Positions 52,091-64,000 of a stretch of 64,000 nucleotides of DNA are shown here, piece by piece; the first letter of the stretch is position 1; each line of letters begins with the position of its first letter. This DNA comes from Paraspadella gotoi. Taxonomy: Eukaryota; Chaetognatha. The position numbers were made by a program, and so were the translations under genes. The notes under the pieces were generated by a model. The model saw only the letters and a program-made list of their open reading frames with translations. It was not told the DNA's origin and ran no database searches. The stretch lies in contig CM119271.1 of the NCBI GenBank assembly GCA_051294375.1, positions 9,625,308-9,689,307 on the forward strand, in the 5' to 3' direction.

Positions 52091-55000
52091 AAGAATGGTC
52101 CATTTTTCGGTGAGGGTCGGGGGCAAAGGAAGCGGTCTTGTGCTATGTGCTTTCTTTTCCTCCTCTCTACTTCCGTTTAATCGGGGGTAGCGGAACTGCC
52201 TGTCATGATATTATTTTCCTTTCTCTTTTTTTAGTTTTTCTAAACTGCGGTTTTTCAAAGTTTTACGCTATTACACGTTGGGTCCTTTTTCGTCATCTGA
52301 ATTGATCGTGGTAAAATGCTCCGTTTTTGTGTTCACCCATAACTTTCTCTTGTGTATTAGAATACTTCAGCTTCGTCGTACTTAAATAATTGAATCACGT
52401 TGAATCAGTAACTGTTTTTGGCGCATACTGGGAAGGATAATGACACAAAAATGGTTTTGAAGTAGTTGACTATGTACGATGACCATTTATTGACTACTAA
52501 CCAGAGCCACATAGTAGGTCCTGGTAAATTCCCATTTTTTAATTAACCAACAATTTTACTATCTGTCACCACTACCATGACCTCTTTCGGTATTCGGCTT
52601 CACTCAAAAATAGTTTATTACGCAAGATCAAGCATAAATATAGCGAAATCTCGGCCTTGATATGTTCTGCTCGACTTACAGAATGGACATATACGCGTTA
52701 AGAGCCGAGAGAGAAGGGCCTCTCTCTTCTCTCTTCTATCTCTCTCTTTGCTTTCTCTCTTCCTCTCTCTCTCTTCTCTCTCTCTTCTGAATCGTTCCTC
52801 TCTCTCTCTCTATCTCTTCTTCTTCTTCTCTCTCATCTCTGTCTCTTCTCCTTCGCTATATATATATCTCCCTCTATTGCTTTCCACCACCTCTGTCTTC
52901 TTCATGCTCTGAAGCTTCCGGTTGAATTCTGCATTTTCTTTAATTGGGTTGCTCGAAGAAGGTTATCTATTAATAGAAGAAATGCATGAGGAAAGTAGCC
53001 GAGAACGATTCTCAGTGTAATGTCAGTTTGTGCGAAGAATAAAAAATACTATGTAGGGATTTACGATTCTTATTCAATTGTAAAGACAAAATCACCAGTA
53101 GTATAAAATATCCAAGTCAATTTTCACTAATTAATTATATGTCCCCTTACAAAGCAAGGGACTCGTTCTATTAATTTGTTCATCAACATACTCTCTCACA
53201 TATTTCACTCCTGATTATGTCTCAAGAAAGAGTTTTTTTATCGTTTAAATTCTTTGTTTTTTGTTGTTAATTATTTTACCAATCGGGTTGATTTTTTTTT
53301 TTTTCTTTTTTTTTGCTTCTGAGCGCTCTTTCGGCGTGATCTCTTGATCGTTGCGCTCTATTATGGTAAAATCAATTTGTTTTTTTCAGACCTTTTGGCG
53401 GTTGTTGTTCTGGCTTTTTCATTGTCTATGTCATTTCATCCTTTTCCTCTCCATCGGGCTTGTGTTTCTATTAGTCTTGTCTCCTTCTGTTTCTTTGTTT
53501 GAATGCCTGCTACGTTTCCATTTAATTAATTTTTACTCTGTTTCTTTGATTTATTTGTGGGGGTTTATTTGTCTCTCGTGCATTTTCTGTCTCTTCCTTT
53601 AGCTCATGGGACGTGCTTGCTTCCGCCATAGTTATGTCCTTTTTTTTTGCTCTTTTTCCTCTTGTTTGTCCGCTGCTTTGTTTTTTTTTTCCCCCTTCTT
53701 TTTTTTTTGTTTTCGAACGCGCCTGCTCCCTGCTGTTGGGACTGCGACAGGTAATTGCAACGGGTTAATTTTCGTTGCATTTATTTATTCACGGATCATT
53801 TTACGAGTCGACGTTGCTGTATGATATGACGAAGTACAAACTTCGACGACGTCGACTCTACTTTTTGGTCACGTAGATTGACGTAATTGAGAGTATATTA
53901 ATCTTACGATAGGCTATATTTTTATTATTTTCTTCGGAATTTCTTTGCCAACCACAACATTCGCAAAAAGAAAAATATCGAGGAGCGACGAGGACGACGA
54001 CGATGACGGACGCAGACGCCGACGACAGCACCCACAATTTTTAGGTAGTTCAAACATATAATTGTTGGGTGGGACCGAGTTTTCGTTGAGAAAGGCACTG
54101 CGCATCGAAAGAGAAAAGAATTATGAGATGGTACATTCTTTTATTATTATTTTGATGTTGTTTCGCCTTTGTTCACCTCAACTTTCTCTTCACGTCTTAG
54201 GTCTCCTATTTTCCGATAATATTCTAGATGAATCCATTACTATACTGCCGACCAAAATTCTTGTCGCTTGTTCTTCGCGTTGAGTCTTCGTCTATGGTCT
54301 CTTGTATCTTCTTAATTCGTTTATATCGCGGCCTTCTCGCGCTATCCTTTCTCTCGGTTCCGTATTCTTGAAATTTGTTGTCTTTTCCTCTAATGACTAA
54401 CTGTTTTACTGGTGGTAAGTCGCGTTTCACAAACCATGAGGAGGGCTGTTCGCTTCTTTTTCGATTTGGAAAAAGGCTGAAAATATCCTCTGGGCGTTGC
54501 TTGCTTCTCTTTATCTTTTCTTTCTTTTTTTGGTTCGTTTCTTTTTTTCTTTTTCTTTCTCTTCTTTCTTTTCTTATTCTTTCATCTTCTTTCCCTTTCT
54601 TTCTTCTCTCTTTCTTTCTTCTTTCCCTTCCTTTCTCTTTTTCTCTTCTTTTCTTTCACTTTTCTTCTTCCTTCTTGTTCTTTTTTCCCCTTTATTCTTT
54701 TCTTCCTTCTTTTTTAACGCTTCTATCGTATTCCGCCATCTCTCCTCTTTTTATTTGGATTTAAAAAAACTTTCCTTCTTCTAAAATATTATCTTATGTT
54801 GTCCCTCGTTCAATGGGGCGAATCATCAATTTTTGTTTACACACTTTCCGCTTAAGGCAAAATAAATTCTACGAACCAGATCGTGACATTCTAGAATTGT
54901 TTTTTTTCCCTTTCCCGCGCCGTGGAACGACGCCCACGCACTAACGACGATAGAATAACCCGCATATAAGATTGTTCATAGTTTGGGATTCCTGCTTTTC

Positions 55001-58000
55001 TTTCTTCCTCCTCATTTTGTATTTAATTTGTCCTTTTCTTCTTCTTGTTTTTCTTTATCTAATAATCTTTCACTATACTCTATTTGTCTATTTGCGGTGT
55101 TCTCTCGGTCGGCTGTTGAACTGCGAGAATAAACCGGACCATGTGTTCGCGACGTTGAGGATTCAATTGTCAGGACATTGAAGACCATTGGAGACACTGA
55201 TGCTTTTCCATCTTCCTGTGGTTATAGCGTGATGATGTTAAGTAGAATGACCGTAGATCCGTGAGCCATTGTATAACAGAGCAGGACTACCGGTTGGGGA
55301 ACTTGATGAAGGATATGTGGGTTGAATATCTTCCAAGTCTACTGACCGCGAGAACGCTTCCTTCCCTTTTTGGTTCTTTTGTTTGCTTCTTCCTGGTAGG
55401 GTTGTTTTCCCTTCCTCCCTCTCTCTGATTCGCCGTCGTCCTCAGTCGGTCCTGCCCGATTCGGCGTCCCGTAGTCGGGTCGGTCGGTCGTGGTCTGTCT
55501 GATAATTCCGAGTGAATATAAAAAGCCAACGGCCGTCCACTAGGGGTTGTCGATTTGACATCTTTATAATTGAAATTCCACAGCCATGATTGTTTACGGT
55601 ATTCCTCATTTGATAATATTGCATTGTCATATCGACTAAATGTATATATCATAGATGAATAATAATAATCATGATTGCATCTTCCAAATTCGAGGATGAA
55701 CTTATTCGATGAGTCACCTCTCTCTCCAGAGAACGCCAACTCGCACACAAAGTAAGAAAGAACATTGGTCCCCTTCTTTTTACGACGTGGGGATCAAAAT
55801 CTTCCGCGGGACCAACTGCCGACGACGCACGACGACAGGCTCGACGTTTGTCTCGTTGATCGACGAATGACCACGGTACGACTGGCTGCCGAAAGAAGAA
55901 GTACTCACCGAAGGTGTAATTTTGGCAATATACCTGCGACGTGCTTATCCCTTCCCCTCGTCCACTTCATGGTAACTTCTCTTTTTGGTTTCTCTTTTTT
56001 AATAAATTATCACAATTTCCTTTTTCTACCTACCATCGGTGCGCTTTTCCTGCATTCTCTCATCCATCCTCTCTCTCCTCGCCGTCTTCTCGTCCCCTCT
56101 CGTCCCTCTCTCTCTCCTCTCTCTCTCTCTCTGCTCTCTCTTTCTCTCCTCATGCTCGTACTCTCTGTTCTCTTAGATCTCTCGAATCCTTCTCTCAACA
56201 TGTGTATTTCACTTCCTTTCTTTTAGTTTAAATCGCTCGTCAATCATCTCATCTCTCGCTCGTCGCCGTATCCACCTGCTTTCCAGTCCATTAAACAGAG
56301 GTAGAGGGGTGTATATTCAAAAAATTTGAGAACGTTCTATATCGCCGTGTATTTGCTATATATAAGAGTTGATTGAATTTCTTATTTTTCTCTAAAGGAG
56401 GTATAGACGAAGGGAGAATGAGAAGAGTGAAGAGAGAAAATTAAACTCTAGTCATCTTCATCAGAAGCCTGGAAAGACATGTTACTACGATAAAATTTTC
56501 TCTCCTCACTAAATTCCCTCGGTCTCTCAAAATAATTACTCTTTTGAAAATCGGAGGTGGTAATAGATAACTCTTTAAAGCTTTCTATCGTCCCACTGCT
56601 CCAGCAATGAACCTTCTTGCGACCACAGCCAGAAATCCGCACGGAAAGTAAACTAGAGAGGTTTCTCTCGTTGCCGGAGAATAATAACACTAGCTTGATT
56701 AGAGCTCGTGTTGTAGTTTATTTCGAAGTCACCATAGAAAACAGTTTCAAGAAGTTATTGCCGCCAGGAAAAATAAAAGTTAAACTGTTACTAGAAATCT
56801 CAATCACACGTTCCCATATAAACTCATCGGGTGAGAATCAGAAACTATCCTCCATAAAAAAGAATCACGTGAAGAAACTAATGGGAGGGTAGCGAAGTCT
56901 ATTTTAGGAGAGATATATGGATGGAAGTGCAGGAGGGCGAATGGGAAAGGATGTTTATATACGCCGGTTGTTTATAATGAATATACTCTCCATCAATTAG
57001 CAAAAGAAATATAAAACTAAAATTCATTCAAATCCCATAATAAATTCCAATGTTAATAGTACGTTATATTATCGACAAGGGGACTAAAAAATATTTAGCA
57101 TCGTATTCATATCAGTCAAATAAATAAGATAATTAAAAATGTTCAAAATTCTAACTTGATTCGAATCACATTCACAAGGAACTATAAAATGCTTCAGTGC
57201 CTCTCCGCTCGGGATTCAGTTGCAGGATTTAATTCCCGAGTCATGTGTTCGATGCAATTAAGGTGGTTTCAATTTATCTAGATGTTTCTCAGTTTCGCCA
57301 GTCTTTTAGCTTCAGATTAAATGAAATATTATTATTTTATCTCGCGTCGCTTGTCATATTTGTTCGCACTGCGAATGAAGCTATCTCTGGTTCTGTACAG
57401 CGCGGTTGCGCGTTCTCGTATAACCGGTCTCTCCATGCCAACTTTCTGTAGGACGAGATGATTACATTGCTCACGGAAGATCTGGGCGGACAACGACGAT
57501 GACTCGCACGACATGACGACGGTAGACGACGGATGACTTTTTATTGCCTTATTTCCCCCCCCCCAAAAAAAAAAGTAATAATTCTCATAGCTAACCTCAC
57601 GAGACTAAATGCAATAACCGTCCGATGTTCAAACCCCTGGGGGGTCGCCATTTTCGCAACTGAACTCGTGACACTTATTGACACTCTGGCCATCACTGTG
57701 CGCTAACTGGAGGCTATCGGTTCTGCCAATTCTTTGCGTAAATTTGATCGTAGGTTTGGTTTCTTAAAAGGCTTGTTTACCTCATCCTGTCGGATCTCTT
57801 GCGTGAGGAATCGAGCCTCCTCTGACCCATCGAACACCACAAAACTCACAGCGCAACAGCGAGCAACGAAAGGTCCGTCAGCTGCGGTCAAGCGAGGTTC
57901 TGGTCACGCATCCTATTTATTTTGGGTCCGCGAACTTGAAAACGAGTCGGGGACGCATGCAAAAATTGAAGGGGTTCTTACTCGTCGCCGTGTACGCTTT

Positions 58001-58840
58001 CAGCATGACAAATGTTTGCAAAACCTATTCTTCGCTTGAGACTTTTTTGTACAATTATCAAGATTCGTTCGAAAGAAATCTTAATTAATGAAAATACAAT
58101 TCCTTTTTTCCCCGTATCTAATTGATTAGTTCCGTCCGTAAGTTCTATTGGTTAAAATGTCATTGACAATATGTCCTTAATATATGCTGGAGTGTGTACT
58201 TTGCAACACGCAGTAGATTATTAATTTGCCATATGAGGAGATGTAGGTTCACTTAATATATTATCGGGCTAGAAAGCAATACCAAAAACAGAACGATGCG
58301 GGACGAACGAGAACGAATGAAGGGACGACAATTTAAGAACGGACCGAAAAAAAGAAAACAATAAATATAATAGCGAAGAACTTAACTCAAAAATTCCCGG
58401 CCTTTTTTTTTCGAGAACGCCCCATTTTATCTCCATGTATTCGGAATTGGGTAATTTTTTGAAGTTTCACAAAATTAGTTTGAAGAGTTTGGTTAGGAAT
58501 TAAGGGTTAACGGCTTAGGCTTAATGATTAAGACTTAAATATTTAGGGTTACATGAATTAAGATAGGTTAGGAGATTTAGAGATTAGGTTAAGGTATCGT
58601 AGTTTATAAGCTTTTAAAAAAATATTAAGGTATACCAAAATAAAATTTTCTGAAAAAAAAAAGAATAAGAAAGGGGCAACTCGTAGAAAAAAAGGAGTTA
58701 GCCACAAGAAAAATACATATGAATCTCAGGTCATGTTTGCCTGCAAATAAAACCAAGAAAGCCTTTCCGGCTTTTCTCTGTTTTCGGAGAGGAACTTTTG
58801 TTTTCCCTATAGTCGAAACCTGATGAGGACCAGGATGATG
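52091..58840. other. 6.7 kb without a recognised gene
   Basis: T- and CT-rich sequence with TTTC/CTTT-rich tracts (54500-54720) and mixed-composition stretches (55700-58300). Frames of 153 codons (55287-55748, minus) and 101 codons (57734-58039, plus) are the least repetitive, but I recognise no domain. Degenerate TTAGG-type motifs occur at 58490-58620. Confidence 0.6.
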
Positions 58841-58910
58841 ATGAAATGATGATAGGATGAGGATGATGGATGAGATGATGATGATGATGATGATGAGTCA
58901 GGGATGATGA

Positions 58911-58935
58911 NNNNNNNNNNNNNNNNNNNNNNNNN
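58911..58935. other. Assembly gap (25 N) between ATG and CAT repeats
   Basis: The left flank ends in an ATG-type repeat and the right flank begins with its inverse, CATCATCATCATCAACACC. The join has the form of a fold-back. Confidence 0.99.
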
Positions 58936-59102
58936 CATCATCATCATCAACACCTCTGTCACCCTTCCCTCCCAAACTTAGTCCCTCTATCGACATCGGC
59001 GCAACTCCTCGATTCCTCCTGATTTAACTGCGTCTATAAAATCGCGGATTCTTTCTTAGCTTCTTTATTAGCTCTAGACTCTCTCTCTCTCTCTCTCTCT
59101 CT
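58936..59102 (+). repeat. Copy C, end fragment
   Basis: Matches 51835-52035 and inverted 34850-35060 up to TATTAGCTCTAGACTCTCTC, then passes through a short CT array directly into a copy of the MATH-gene 3' end. Confidence 0.85.
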
Positions 59103-60185
59103 TCTTCTTAATCAAGTGAAAAACTCAATAATATAAGACGTTTTTCAGAGGCTTGTCTCTGTCTGCTGTTTTCTGTCGTCTGTCTGTTCTGTTGGCTGGT
59201 CTGTCTGGGTTATTGACCAGCACCAGGTCAGGTTTTTTTGAGCCAAAGAAATAAAGAATAAAAGAACAATGCAGCCAATGCAATGCAACTCGGTTAGCCC
59301 CACCCGGTTGGCGACTGAAGATCTCACGTTTATAGACGGGGTGAACTTAAAGCAATGCCCGACTAAGACCCAACATTATTTGTTCACGCTCGTCCTTGCC
59401 ACGCTCCCTTCCTTCCACGCCCTCTCCTGGCCACGTCCCCTCTTTGCCCACGCCCCCATTCCTTGCCACGCCCCCTCCTTTGCCACGCCCCCTTCCTTGA
59501 CACGACCAACGCTACTCAGGGAACTCCGAAATTGCGGACGCGGTTTGGCAGTCGACGCCGAAAATTCACTCCGAGGGGAAAGTGTAAATGGGGCTACACG
59601 AAAATTCCATCAAAGTATCGAAAACTACAGGAGAGGGTACTAAAGTGAGCGGGATTGATTGATTGATTGATTTTATTGATTGATTGATTGATGATTGATT
59701 TGATTTGATTTGATTATAATCGATGCATGAATTATTGGGGATGATAATGATAATGATTTGATGATGATGATGATGATGATGATGATTGATAATTAAATTG
59801 ATGATTTATGATGATATATCCATTGCTGAATGATTGCTAGCGATTAGTGATGAAGAATGATAACGGTTTAAGAAATTGAATTAACCGATTTATATAACAA
59901 GCAAATTAAAAACAACAAAAAGTTATGCAAACACGAAACAACAGCGAACCGCAACAAAAACAAGTTTCCTGATTTGTTTTCCCTTCAGGACTACGTGACC
60001 GGACACGGACAGCTTCAGTTCGAGATCGATTTTCGTCCCCGAAGAATTCAGTCCTTGGTTTTAAAATCCAAGAGAGTTGAAAGTGTTTACGTGAAAGGAG
60101 TTCGTTTTTGAAATGAAAGACCTTTTGAAACTAAAAGCTTAAGAAATTAAACGGAAGTCTCTTATTGAATACGATATATTCATAT
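59103..60185 (+). pseudogene. Second, frame-broken copy of the last two MATH exons
   Basis: A direct repeat of 32515-33540. The exon 15 counterpart is 59520-59644 (intact length 116, here 125) and the exon 16 counterpart is 59989-60064. Acceptor CTCAG, donor GTGAGC, acceptor CTTCAG and the TAA are all kept. Scattered one-base insertions, such as ATTGCGGACG for ATGCGACG, break the frame several times. Introns, the CCACGCCCC array and the TTGA and GAT runs are also copied with the same kind of one-base changes. It is most likely a poorly polished second assembly of the same gene end; a recent duplication is the alternative. Confidence 0.85.
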
Positions 60186-60189
60186 TTTG

Positions 60190-61213
60190 AAGAAATTAAA
60201 ACAATTAAGCTACCTCGATTTATACTAACGTATTCAAAACAAAAAAGTCCACGCTATGCTCCCTGACAATTTTTTCGTTTCAAAAAACAAAAGGCGCTGG
60301 AATACTGGGCTTTGGTTGAACAAAAAAAAAAAATTTTTTTTGTTGTAAAAGCCTGTGAAATTTATCGATATAAAAGCTGAAGGCGGGAGAATCAATTGAT
60401 TATCGTTTTTAAACGGAAAGAATTTCATTCAACGATAACTAATTCAGATAGAAGAGCGGATGGACGCGACAAATCTCACGAATCACGTTGATAAATTGTG
60501 ACGCCCGTCGGTCCTCGCCTTGACCCATTTTTATTATTTATTCTTATTGGCTTTTTTTTTTATGACGGCAAAATGTTGGTGAAAATAGAACCGGCACGTT
60601 TGACCGTTGCACCGCATGACTCAATTTGTACTCATAGTATATTACTCACGAGAGGCATTGTAGGCTTATTTTTTTACTTCTCTGTCCGGAATTATGAGCT
60701 TTCGACCGTTAATGGAGTGTTGGAAAACTAAAATCGAAATGAGGTGGAAGTCGTGACGGAAATCGAGTCGCGCAGCTGCAAAATTTATTTCTCTTTCACG
60801 ATTCTCTTTTTTTTTCTAATTTCTTTCGCTTTTTAACGAGCCGGCGCTTGATTTTCATCAGACCGTTCCGCGTTTTAAGGACTCGAGATTCTTTTCTCGT
60901 AAAATCCGGAAGGCGAGAATAGGGGGGGAAGAGAGAGAAAAGGAGCAAGGGGCTGGAAGAAATGTATGAAAGAATTTTATTAAAGTTACAGCGGTCTCAT
61001 TTGAGAGAGAGAGAGAGAGGAGCACGAGAGAGAGAGAGAGAGAGAGAGAGGAGAGGAGAGAGAGAGAGAGAGAGAGAGAGATAAGAGAGAGAACATGTAA
61101 TCGGAGTTTTAACAGTACAGTGATCTCGGGTATTAAAATCTAGGACGAAGGTCACGATGTCTGAGTACAGGAAAATGAATCTCATGTGCTGCGTAAATAC
61201 GCCGGCAAGCTGT

Positions 61214-61262
<49 letters not shown>

Positions 61263-62789
61263 GATGAGCGAGAAGAGAGAGAGAGAGAAGAGGAGACTGA
61301 GAGAGAGAGGCCGAGTCATTTCGAGGGGCGACGGTTTGTCTTGAGTCTGGTTCGATGACGATGAGAGGAGAATGCCCCGGCGTTCGAAGGCGGCGGCGCT
61401 CGGCGGCGCGGCGGCGGCGGCCGCGGCGGCAGGCGGCGCGCGGCGGCGGCGGCGGCGGCGGCGACGTAAGGAGCGGTAAAAAGAAATAACGGAAAAAGGT
61501 TGGTGTCAGGTGAGGTTCAGATTCGTACACGTTTGTGGTTGAAAATATACATATCTATCTTAAAACATACAAACGCGGTTCAGATAAAAGCTCCGGGCGT
61601 TTTATTAATCCATCCGGAACACCAACGGATTCTTCAAGACTGACTGTGCCGAATGGAGAATGACTGTGCTGGGACGTGTGAGAATGTGAGATGGCCATAC
61701 TGCTTGGTCCGGCTATGTTATTTCTTGGGCCTGACCCACCTCAGCCCGTCCAAAGTCTCAGGGGCTCAAAAAAAAAATCTTATATTGGAAGTGAAGGATA
61801 ATTTTTAGGGTTTCTCGTACCAATGTTAATTGAAAAATAGTAAAGCCTTGGGGTGGGAAAGTGAGAGAAAGAATTTTGATGATGATGCTACAAGTTTAGG
61901 GGTTGGTCGCGACGATGACTGATGAGTGAATACTGAATAGTGATCGCAGTGACTTAAAGAGGCCTTTCACCAATTCACAGCGGGGGTTCCTGTGAAATGA
62001 TGTTTTCTACTACAATTTTGGCGGTTTTTTTTTACTCCGGATTACTGTGAATTTTTAAAGAAAAAAAGAGAAAGAAAATAAAAAAAGGATAAGAAAGAAG
62101 AGTAGATAAAAAGGGGCAAAATCTAAAAAAAAAGAAAGAAAAAAAGAAAGAAAGAAGAAAGAAAGGAGGAGAAAGAAAGAAAAGAAAGAAGAAGAAAGAA
62201 AGAAAAGAAAGAAAAAGAACAGGAAGAAGAAGAGAAGAGAGAAGGGAAACAAGAAAAGAGAAACATGGAAGAAAAGATTAAAAGGAAAGAAAGAAAGAAG
62301 AAAGATCATCGAGTATCTAATTTTTCAATTTTTTAAATCCAAGAATTCGAAGTTAAAAAACCTTCTGCTTCGAGAGTCGGGGGGATTCCGGCCGCGACGC
62401 CCCCTACCTCCCCTGCCGTACCTGCCGCCCCCTGTCGGCCCCTGCCGACAGCTCTGACCGCCCGGGCGGAGGGTTCGATTCGCTGAGCAATAAAAGTCAG
62501 TCCTTCGATGTTCATCTTTGCGCGCCAAGGAGGGAATAACAAAAACGACAACGACTACGGGAAACAAATTTTCCTTAAAAAACATGAAAATTTAATCATG
62601 TTTTTTGTTTTTTTTTGTTTTTTTTAACTTTTCACGGGCCGCGGAATCACAAAGAGAAACGGAACCCACGTGAAGAGAGAAGAACGCCCTGGTGGAGTAA
62701 TCGATGTGCGACTCCTTGAACGGGAGGAGGAAATCCGTTATATATTTCACGGGGATTTTTATCAACCTGCATCGCGGGAGGAAGAAAGA

Positions 62790-62829
<40 letters not shown>

Positions 62830-63570
62830 AAACGAACAACGTGAAAGACGTTCTTCACGGTTTTCCGACGACGACGACGACGACGACGACGATTGTCGGA
62901 CGCAAGTCACGTGAAAAATAAACATGACAAAAAAGTGAGGAAGATTGGAAAGGAGGTGTGAAGTGGGTGGGTGCAGAGAGCTAAGTGAAGTGGGCCAGTG
63001 AAGTGGAGAATGAAAGTTGAGTAAGGGATGGTGATGAATGAAGTGGCGTCAGCGAAGTGAGTGAATGAAATCGTAGGCTAATTGAAGGAGGTAAGTGAAA
63101 TGTTAGCAGAGTGAAGACACGAAACAAAAACGGTGAGAAGATGGAAGTGGAAGAGATGCACTCTTTCATTAAACATTAGAGGAGATATGTTAAGTTTAAA
63201 ACATATTTAGATTTGGCTTTATTAATATCACGTTATATAACTTTAGTTTACGCCAAGCAAATTTCTCGAAAACATTTTCGAAATAGATCTAAAAATTATC
63301 TAAAAAATATTTGGAAAAAAAATATTCAGTCGACATAACCACAGCAGACCTGAAGAGATGACCCTAATGAATGTTGAAGTTAATTAACATTTTTATTTCT
63401 GAAAGAGAGTGTTTATTTGTTTTTCTAAAGTTACTATTGTACATACGTAAATCTAACACCCACATTTTTTTTCGTCGTATTGTTTCGTTTTCCAGGAAAT
63501 CTCAAGTTCTAATTTCCGTCCCGTTATCCTCGTCCAATCGTCCTTCTTCCTTTACAGATTGATCGGGTTT
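60190..63570 (+). repeat. Copy C, main body
   Basis: 60190-61330 is inverse to copy B 44541-46017; 61440-63570 is collinear with copy B 46018-48302. It contains GA arrays (61005-61083, 61217-61310), an irregular CGG array (61385-61463), a GAAA block (62125-62305) and GAC arrays (62788-62830, 62868-62892). It is the only copy of this stretch without a gap. No protein frame is conserved with copy B. Confidence 0.85.
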
Positions 63571-64000
63571 TTTTTGTTGACGTAAATTTTAAACTCACAC
63601 TTCCTAGTTCGTGAAGATCCGGGCTTCTCGGCAGCTGGAAGCCGGAGGCCGCAGCCGCAGCCGAGCCGCGACCGCAGCTGGAAGCCGCGACCTGGGAGCC
63701 GGAGCGAGAGAAGACGAGCCACTGTGAAGTCGAGATCGAGAGAACATCCGCCAATTGGTGAAGGAAGAGGAGGAGGAGGATGAGGAGGAGGAGGAGGAAG
63801 AACGAGGCTCTCGACTGCCAAACGAATTCGACGGAGGAATCAGCTGATGAAACGAAAGCAGCGTCGACGTGTTGACGAGGCAGTTCGTCGTCGTCGTCGT
63901 CTTCGTCGTCGTCTTCGTTCGTCGTCCTTGACGTCGTCCTTGACGTCGTCGAAGTCATCCTTATTGTCGTCCGTCCTCGAACGTCGTCGAGGTCATCCTT
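63571..64000 (+). repeat. Copy C, junction to GTC arrays
   Basis: About 130 bp (63571-63705, including CAGCTGGAAGCC repeats and CCGCAGCCGCAGCCGAG) are shared with copy A near 36050-36190 but missing from copy B. From 63715 it matches 51044 onward. The window ends inside the CGTCGTC array. Confidence 0.8.

Noticed and set aside
55287-55748. 153-codon minus-strand frame with mixed composition
   Set aside because: The best remaining candidate in 52-58.8 kb, but I found no recognisable family and no convincing splice or poly(A) context, so it is only mentioned in the region entry.
57734-58039. 101-codon plus-strand frame
   Set aside because: Balanced composition but no recognisable family or promoter; not enough to call a gene.

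Overview
The window is animal nuclear DNA. It is AT-rich, full of microsatellites and transposon debris, and has short exons with GT-AG introns. Two multi-exon genes on the + strand can be read with confidence. The first is PICK1 (PDZ plus BAR domains), a metazoan gene, so the source is an animal, most likely an invertebrate. I cannot name the phylum. The second is a 16-exon gene for a BTB-BACK-MATH protein. No rRNA, intact transposase or CRISPR array was seen.

Layout. 1-12770 is a large imperfect palindrome: 1-5455 is the reverse complement of about 7100-12770, with a 1.6 kb unpaired centre holding a 25-N gap. The right arm carries the start of the intact PICK1 gene (9541-13805). The left arm carries an inverted copy of PICK1 exons 1-6, broken mainly by one-base deletions. 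14717-33421 is the BTB-BACK-MATH gene. Its second intron (15535-24927) is a nest of mobile elements: two hairpin-ended elements, a solo LTR with a 5-bp target duplication inside one of them, a fold-back element with arms of about 550 bp, and a 129-codon ORF of unknown nature.

33568-64000 holds three copies of one further locus. Copy A is inverted (about 33.6-38.6 kb). Copy B is direct (about 44.5-52.1 kb, with an internal inversion). Copy C is direct (58.9-64.0 kb) and is joined to a second, error-laden copy of the last two MATH exons. Copy A becomes steadily less like B and C towards its right side. It then runs into 38.6-44.5 kb, which is random-like: no microsatellites, almost no homopolymers, no recognisable homology. 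Joins between copies fall in CT, CGG, GAAA or ATG arrays or at N gaps. I read much of 33.5-64 kb, and the left PICK1 arm, as uncollapsed or poorly polished assembly rather than as extra genes.

The biology most worth following is threefold. First, a family of elements whose left end is a hairpin with different stem sequences that stay paired, always followed by the same CTCTATAA-type motif. Second, the BTB-BACK-MATH gene, whose exon 6 has GG where the donor GT is expected and is followed by a stop codon and a poly(A) signal. Third, a 50-bp tandem repeat built from the 3' end of exon 4 together with its splice donor.
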